DNA of 5,074 bases, from the NCBI GenBank assembly GCA_915066865.1, contig CAJZEE010000106.1, positions 1 through 5,074 on the forward strand, in the 5' to 3' direction. The translations under genes and the position numbers were made by a program. The DNA comes from an uncultured Veillonella sp. Its GTDB lineage: Bacteria > Bacillota > Negativicutes > Veillonellales > Veillonellaceae. Shown piece by piece: positions 5,067 through 5,074 of this stretch (positions are counted from its first letter, which is position 1; each line of letters opens with the position of its first letter). The notes beneath the pieces are model-generated. The model did no database searches and had not been told where the DNA came from. It was given only the letters and a program-made list of their open reading frames with translations.

Positions 5067-5074
5067 AGATCGGA
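5067..5074. other. Illumina adapter remnant (right end)
   Basis: The last eight bases, AGATCGGA, match the start of the Illumina adapter AGATCGGAAGAGC and mirror the adapter at the left end. Eight bases alone would be weak evidence, but the paired orientation makes it convincing. The genuine insert ends at about 5066. Confidence 0.85.

Overview
The insert (about 28-5066) looks like chromosomal DNA from a low-GC, Gram-positive-lineage bacterium, most likely a Negativicute such as Veillonella. This rests on the rpsF-ssb-rpsR operon order, strong AGGAGG-type Shine-Dalgarno sites, T-rich intrinsic terminators and the overall look of the proteins. The genus is an inference; no search was run. Both ends carry Illumina adapter sequence (1-27 and 5067-5074) that is not biological.

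Layout. On the minus strand, 119-1876 encodes a 585-residue thiamine-diphosphate enzyme of the 1-deoxy-D-xylulose-5-phosphate synthase (Dxs) family, with a strong terminator behind it (31-80). Divergent from it on the plus strand lies a MerR-family regulator (2090-2587), separated by a 213-bp AT-rich intergenic region. That region contains a textbook MerR-type promoter pointing at the dxs-like gene: TTGACT, a 19-bp spacer, TATACT, with a perfect inverted repeat (ACTTAAA-N6-TTTAAGT) filling the spacer. The merR terminator and the terminator of the ribosomal operon meet head to head at 2589-2665. The rpsF-ssb-rpsR operon (S6, single-stranded DNA-binding protein, S18) then runs on the minus strand from 3648 to 2676. 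It is preceded by a promoter with a perfect TATAAT and by a structured leader that resembles the S6:S18 autoregulatory element. Upstream of it, also on the minus strand, is a Bcr/CflA-type drug efflux transporter (3791-4975) with its own extended -10 promoter and terminator.

How the parts work together. The ribosomal/SSB operon and the transporter are ordinary. The part worth attention is the merR/dxs-like pair. The regulator carries a cysteine at the position used by the AdhR/NmlR group of thiol and electrophile sensors, and the only good promoter for the dxs-like gene has the geometry that MerR proteins activate. The enzyme keeps the thiamine-diphosphate machinery and catalytic Glu/His residues of Dxs. 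It has lost both arginines that hold the glyceraldehyde-3-phosphate phosphate in E. coli Dxs (R420 to Tyr380, R478 to Val438) and about 32 residues of the N-terminal domain. It may therefore be an inducible carboligase with a different aldehyde acceptor rather than a housekeeping Dxs. That functional proposal is inference.
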